Source of the DNA: Halobacteriovorax sp.
GTDB lineage: Bacteria; Bdellovibrionota; Bacteriovoracia; Bacteriovoracales; Bacteriovoracaceae
Direction: 5' to 3'
DNA length: 9,384 nucleotides
Assembly: GCA_002686115.1 (NCBI GenBank)
Contig: NZAF01000085.1
Location: 1-9,384 of the forward strand
In this document: one piece after another, positions 6,869 to 9,384 of the stretch
How the letters are laid out: the number at the start of each line of letters is the position of its first letter
Position numbering within the stretch: the stretch's first letter is position 1
Notes under the pieces: generated by a model
What the model saw: the letters and a program-made list of their open reading frames with translations, nothing else
Told to the model about the DNA's origin: nothing
The model's database searches: none
Made by a program: the position numbers and the translations under genes

Positions 6869-7823
6869 ATTTAAAGATTTTAATGGCGCTTATATATTCG
6901 GATTCAAGTTTTTCTATCATTTCCTTAGTCGAAGGCACAGAATCTATTAAAGAGCAGATTTGTCCAACCTCAAGTTCTCCCTCTTCTAGGTCTCCATCGA
7001 GCATACCAGCCTTTGCACGACCTTTACCAAGATAGCTATTAAGTTCCTCTGCACTTGCATTAGATTTCTCAAGTCTTTCAATTTCATCAGCGAAATGATT
7101 TCTTAAAAGTCTCACAGGAACGGTTTTTTTCATCATGAGCTTGGTGTCACCTGAACTAGCTTCAAGTATGTAGTTTTTAAACTTTTCGTTTGCTGAACTT
7201 TCCTTTGTCATAAGAAATCTTGTCCCCATTTGTACTCCATCGGCTCCAAGGCAAAAGGCCGCGGCCATTGACCCTCCCGATGCAATACCTCCGGCAGCGA
7301 TGACAGGAATATTAACAACTTTCTTAACTTGAGGAATCAAGCACATAGTAGTTATTTCTTCAATACCATTGTGTCCACCAGCTTCAAATCCTTCACAGAC
7401 AACTGCATCAACTCCTGCGTCTTCACATTTTTTTGCAAGCTTTGGACTAGCACAAACATGTACTACTGTAGCTCCATGTTCTTTTAAGTAACTTGTATAT
7501 TTCTTTGGACTTCCTGCTGATGTAAAAAAAACTTTTATGCCTTCACTTAAGGCAACATTGATTTGTTCATCTGTGTATTTATAGAGTAGGGGAATATTAA
7601 CACCAACAGCATGAAAGTTATCTGTAAGGGATTTTGCTTTTTGAATTTGACTTTTTAAGAGCTCAGGTTTCATGCTTCCTGCACCAATTAGTCCTAAACA
7701 GCCAGCATTTGCACTAGCTGCTGCTAGTTTTGCTCCACTTACCCATACCATTCCACCTTGAATGATTGGTCTTTCTATATTGAGTAATTTAGTAATTTTA
7801 TTATTCTTATATAAATCATTCAT
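6867..7823 (-). CDS. FabK-like enoyl-ACP reductase II / nitronate monooxygenase family flavoprotein
   Basis: This is an FMN-binding TIM-barrel protein of the NMO/FabK family, 318 residues. Visible motifs are RPIIQGGMVWVSG (18-30), the N-terminal FMN loop; GVNIPLL (74-80); CEGFEAGGHNG (143-153), with the conserved His at 151; VIAAGGIASGG (174-184) for FMN phosphate; and QMGTRFLMTKES (198-209). The C-terminal GRAKAGMLDGDLEEGELEVGQICSLI region (268-293) resembles the tail of streptococcal FabK more than classical nitronate monooxygenases. FabK reduces enoyl-ACP with NADH in the last step of fatty-acid elongation. Nitronate monooxygenases oxidise alkyl nitronates. I lean to FabK-like from remembered similarity, but motifs alone do not settle the substrate. 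The gene starts 8 bases inside the end of the upstream mnmD-like gene and shares its transcript. The nearest upstream in-frame codons include a TGA, so the ATG at 7823 is the first available start; its ribosome binding site is weak (GAG). Confidence 0.88.
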   Translation of the reverse strand: MNDLYKNNKITKLLNIERPIIQGGMVWVSGAKLAAASANAGCLGLIGAGSMKPELLKSQIQKAKSLTDNFHAVGVNIPLLYKYTDEQINVALSEGIKVFFTSAGSPKKYTSYLKEHGATVVHVCASPKLAKKCEDAGVDAVVCEGFEAGGHNGIEEITTMCLIPQVKKVVNIPVIAAGGIASGGSMAAAFCLGADGVQMGTRFLMTKESSANEKFKNYILEASSGDTKLMMKKTVPVRLLRNHFADEIERLEKSNASAEELNSYLGKGRAKAGMLDGDLEEGELEVGQICSLIDSVPSTKEMIEKLESEYISAIKIFK

Positions 7824-8616
7824 CTTTCATCTCATTTTTTATAAAAGGTTCTACATTTGCATTCTCCACTTGCTTCATGACTTCTTGATCAGCAAATGTT
7901 GAATCGAGTGAAGCAAGGGTCATTGTTCTTTTTCTACCAAAGCCCTTTCTTGCTCTAATATAAAAACCACTTTTTAAAAGTGCTTTTCTAAATCTTACTG
8001 CAGAAGAGTAGGTAGACAATATAACATCATTTTTTAAAAAGATTTTTAAATGGTTAAAAAACTCTACGGTCCAAAGATTTGGGTTCTTATTAGGAGAAAA
8101 AGGGTCGTGAAATACACAGTCTATCTTGTTATCTGTAATTAAAGAGATGACATCCATTGTGTTTTCAATATCGCCTTTAATGATAAATAAAGAAAAGTTT
8201 TTCCAATGAACTTCAAAGTAATTTTTTGATTCAGTTATCTTTGCATTCTTTGATTTTAAATACTCTGAAAAATGAGACTTGTTTAATGTCCATTTAATAA
8301 AAGATAGATCGAGCTCACAACTTATAAAAGTTACTTTCTTTTTAATATTTAATTTTTCCAGTTCATTAAAGACCACATGAGGGCCTAGACCCAGAGCAAA
8401 TCCAACTTCAAATATTGTAAGTTCCAAAATTTCATCACTACAATATTTCTCTAAAACCTTTGTTCCTTCAAAGTAATTATACTTTGTCTCCTCCCAAGCT
8501 CCACTTGTACTATGGCATGCTTCATCAAAATATTCACTCTTAAGAGTCTCATGTCCATCTTCAGTTTTAACAACTTGGTAGTGGCCTAGGTCACCAATAA
8601 ATTCTTTAATTTTCAT
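7816..8616 (-). CDS. mnmD: Stand-alone MnmD/MnmC-N-type tRNA wobble-uridine methyltransferase
   Basis: This is an SAM-dependent methyltransferase of the DUF752/MnmC(m) family, expected to convert nm5(s2)U34 to mnm5(s2)U34 in tRNA after MnmE/MnmG have acted. At 266 residues it covers only the methyltransferase domain; the FAD oxidase half of E. coli MnmC (about 670 residues in total) is absent. Motifs: TEDGHETLKSEYFDEACHSTSGAWEE-like N-terminus (18-43), YFEG (48-51), SAM motif I EVGFALGLG (70-78), CELD acidic loop (100-103), the catalytic-loop signature HDPFSPNKNPNLW (170-182), STYSSAVRFRKAL (201-213) and the family hallmark RKGFGRKRTM (223-232). The similarity runs from the first residues, supporting this ATG, although no Shine-Dalgarno is seen. 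It is the first gene of a two-gene operon with the FabK-like gene; the 8-base overlap suggests coupled translation, but no functional link between the two is known to me. Confidence 0.88.
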   Translation of the reverse strand: MKIKEFIGDLGHYQVVKTEDGHETLKSEYFDEACHSTSGAWEETKYNYFEGTKVLEKYCSDEILELTIFEVGFALGLGPHVVFNELEKLNIKKKVTFISCELDLSFIKWTLNKSHFSEYLKSKNAKITESKNYFEVHWKNFSLFIIKGDIENTMDVISLITDNKIDCVFHDPFSPNKNPNLWTVEFFNHLKIFLKNDVILSTYSSAVRFRKALLKSGFYIRARKGFGRKRTMTLASLDSTFADQEVMKQVENANVEPFIKNEMKDE

Positions 8617-8625
8617 ATTGGGAAA

Positions 8626-8631
8626 ATAATA
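8626..8631 (-). promoter_or_regulatory. Possible -10 box of the mnmD/FabK-like operon
   Basis: The minus strand reads TATTAT (5/6), only nine bases before the ATG, which would give an almost leaderless transcript. This agrees with the missing Shine-Dalgarno at this start. The -35 candidates are poor (TTGTTA at 14 bp), so confidence is low. Confidence 0.25.
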
Positions 8632-8687
8632 TGAAATTAGTGTCTTAACAAGGCATGTGATTTCAGTGCTTTATGTGCTTAAGTGAG

Positions 8688-8693
8688 TATTAT
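8688..8693 (+). promoter_or_regulatory. Possible -10 box of the lipoprotein gene
   Basis: TATTAT, preceded by TAAGTGAG, lies about 35 bases before the ATG at 8728. The same TAAGTGAG-plus-(-10) arrangement occurs upstream of the channel gene on the other strand. No good -35 is visible, and no clear Shine-Dalgarno precedes the ATG. Confidence 0.28.
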
Positions 8694-8727
8694 TAAAGAC
8701 TTGTAATCTTTAGACGATACGTAATTG

Positions 8728-9384
8728 ATGAAAAAACTTATGTCACTTATTTTTTTCATATTCACCATACTTTTAACTTCTTGCGGAAGAACAGGAGAAG
8801 TTAGTCGAGGTATCGCTTCAATAGATCCAGGGGATTATCTGACACTAGATAGTCGATTAACGACTGATGAAAATTCACTGGCAACAAATATTTGTCGTGC
8901 CTTTCGAACTAAGAGATTGCGTATTCAAGCAAGAATCTTTGACCCTTCAGCTACAGTAGTGTCAGAAATTGGTTTTAAAGTAGAAAAGGGAGAGTGTAAT
9001 GATACTGATCCCGATAAAGAACAGAAAATTACGGTTAAAGAAGCATTCTTCTCACCATCTTTAGATGATAAGGGTATTCCAAAGTATAATTATATTAGAG
9101 GAGAAGGTTCAACTCTTTTTTCAACTGATATCGATACAGATGAAAATGGTCACTTAAAAGAAGTTTGTGATGTTTTATTAGATGATGAAAATAAGAATGA
9201 ACCGGTTGTCATTAACTATCCAAGCGCTAATGAAGTGAAAACCATAACTTTTGAAGCTCCAAATATTTTCTATATTGCCTATGGTGAAAAAGTCGAAGTA
9301 AAAGTAGAAGATGAAACCGTTGAGAGATATAAGTTAATTCAAAAAAGCAAATTCAAACTCAATATGGATAGTACTAAGAAGTAC
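8728..9384 (+). CDS. Predicted secreted lipoprotein, 3'-truncated, function unknown
   Basis: The frame is open for 219 codons to the right edge without a stop, so the C-terminus is missing. Residues 1-18 form a lipoprotein signal peptide: MKK, then a hydrophobic core (4-16), then the lipobox LTSC with C19 as the lipidated cysteine. Gly follows at +2, which in the E. coli Lol rule would permit export to the outer membrane. The mature part is rich in Asp and Glu, has three more cysteines (56, 90, 147) that could form disulphides, and looks like beta-rich secreted sequence, for example FDPSATVVSEIGFKVEKG. I recognise no domain. An alternative start at Met5 (8740) is possible but would shorten the charged n-region. 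The gene is divergent from mnmD across 111 bases. Confidence 0.85.
   Translation, partial: MKKLMSLIFFIFTILLTSCGRTGEVSRGIASIDPGDYLTLDSRLTTDENSLATNICRAFRTKRLRIQARIFDPSATVVSEIGFKVEKGECNDTDPDKEQKITVKEAFFSPSLDDKGIPKYNYIRGEGSTLFSTDIDTDENGHLKEVCDVLLDDENKNEPVVINYPSANEVKTITFEAPNIFYIAYGEKVEVKVEDETVERYKLIQKSKFKLNMDSTKKY

Overview
The window is AT-rich bacterial chromosomal DNA with tightly packed genes: seven clear protein-coding genes, an eighth running off the right edge, and no intergenic gap above about 160 bases. Its gene set (TldD/TldE, HtpX, a stand-alone MnmC-type methyltransferase domain, a lipobox lipoprotein) fits a Gram-negative bacterium. AT-richness and overall style would suit a marine Bdellovibrio-and-like organism such as Halobacteriovorax/Bacteriovorax, but that is an impression, not something shown by a marker gene. 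I see no rRNA, tRNA, CRISPR array, insertion sequence, integrase or phage gene.

Layout from left to right. (1) A plus-strand gene of unknown function enters from the left edge and ends at 1672. (2) It meets a convergent minus-strand pair, tldD (4378 to 2993) and tldE/pmbA (2996 to 1665). This pair encodes the two subunits of a zinc peptidase and is joined by an ATGA stop/start overlap. A 7-bp hairpin sits exactly on the two convergent stop codons. (3) Upstream of tldD, also on the minus strand, is a six-transmembrane potassium channel with a C-terminal cyclic-nucleotide-binding domain (5789 to 4464). (4) A 160-base divergent intergenic region separates it from htpX (5950 to 6837, plus), a membrane-bound M48 zinc protease. 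(5) A strong, probably two-way, terminator at 6845-6868 separates htpX from a convergent minus-strand pair: a FabK/nitronate-monooxygenase-type flavoprotein (7823 to 6867) preceded by an overlapping stand-alone MnmD-type tRNA methyltransferase (8616 to 7816). (6) A divergent plus-strand gene starting at 8728 encodes a predicted lipoprotein that continues past the right edge.

Functionally this is a mosaic of housekeeping and quality-control genes rather than one pathway: two protease systems (TldD/E and HtpX), a ligand-gated ion channel, tRNA wobble modification, and a flavoprotein possibly of fatty-acid synthesis. I did not find a convincing undescribed system. The parts least explained by known families are the unknown protein at the left edge and the lipoprotein at the right edge, both cut by the window.
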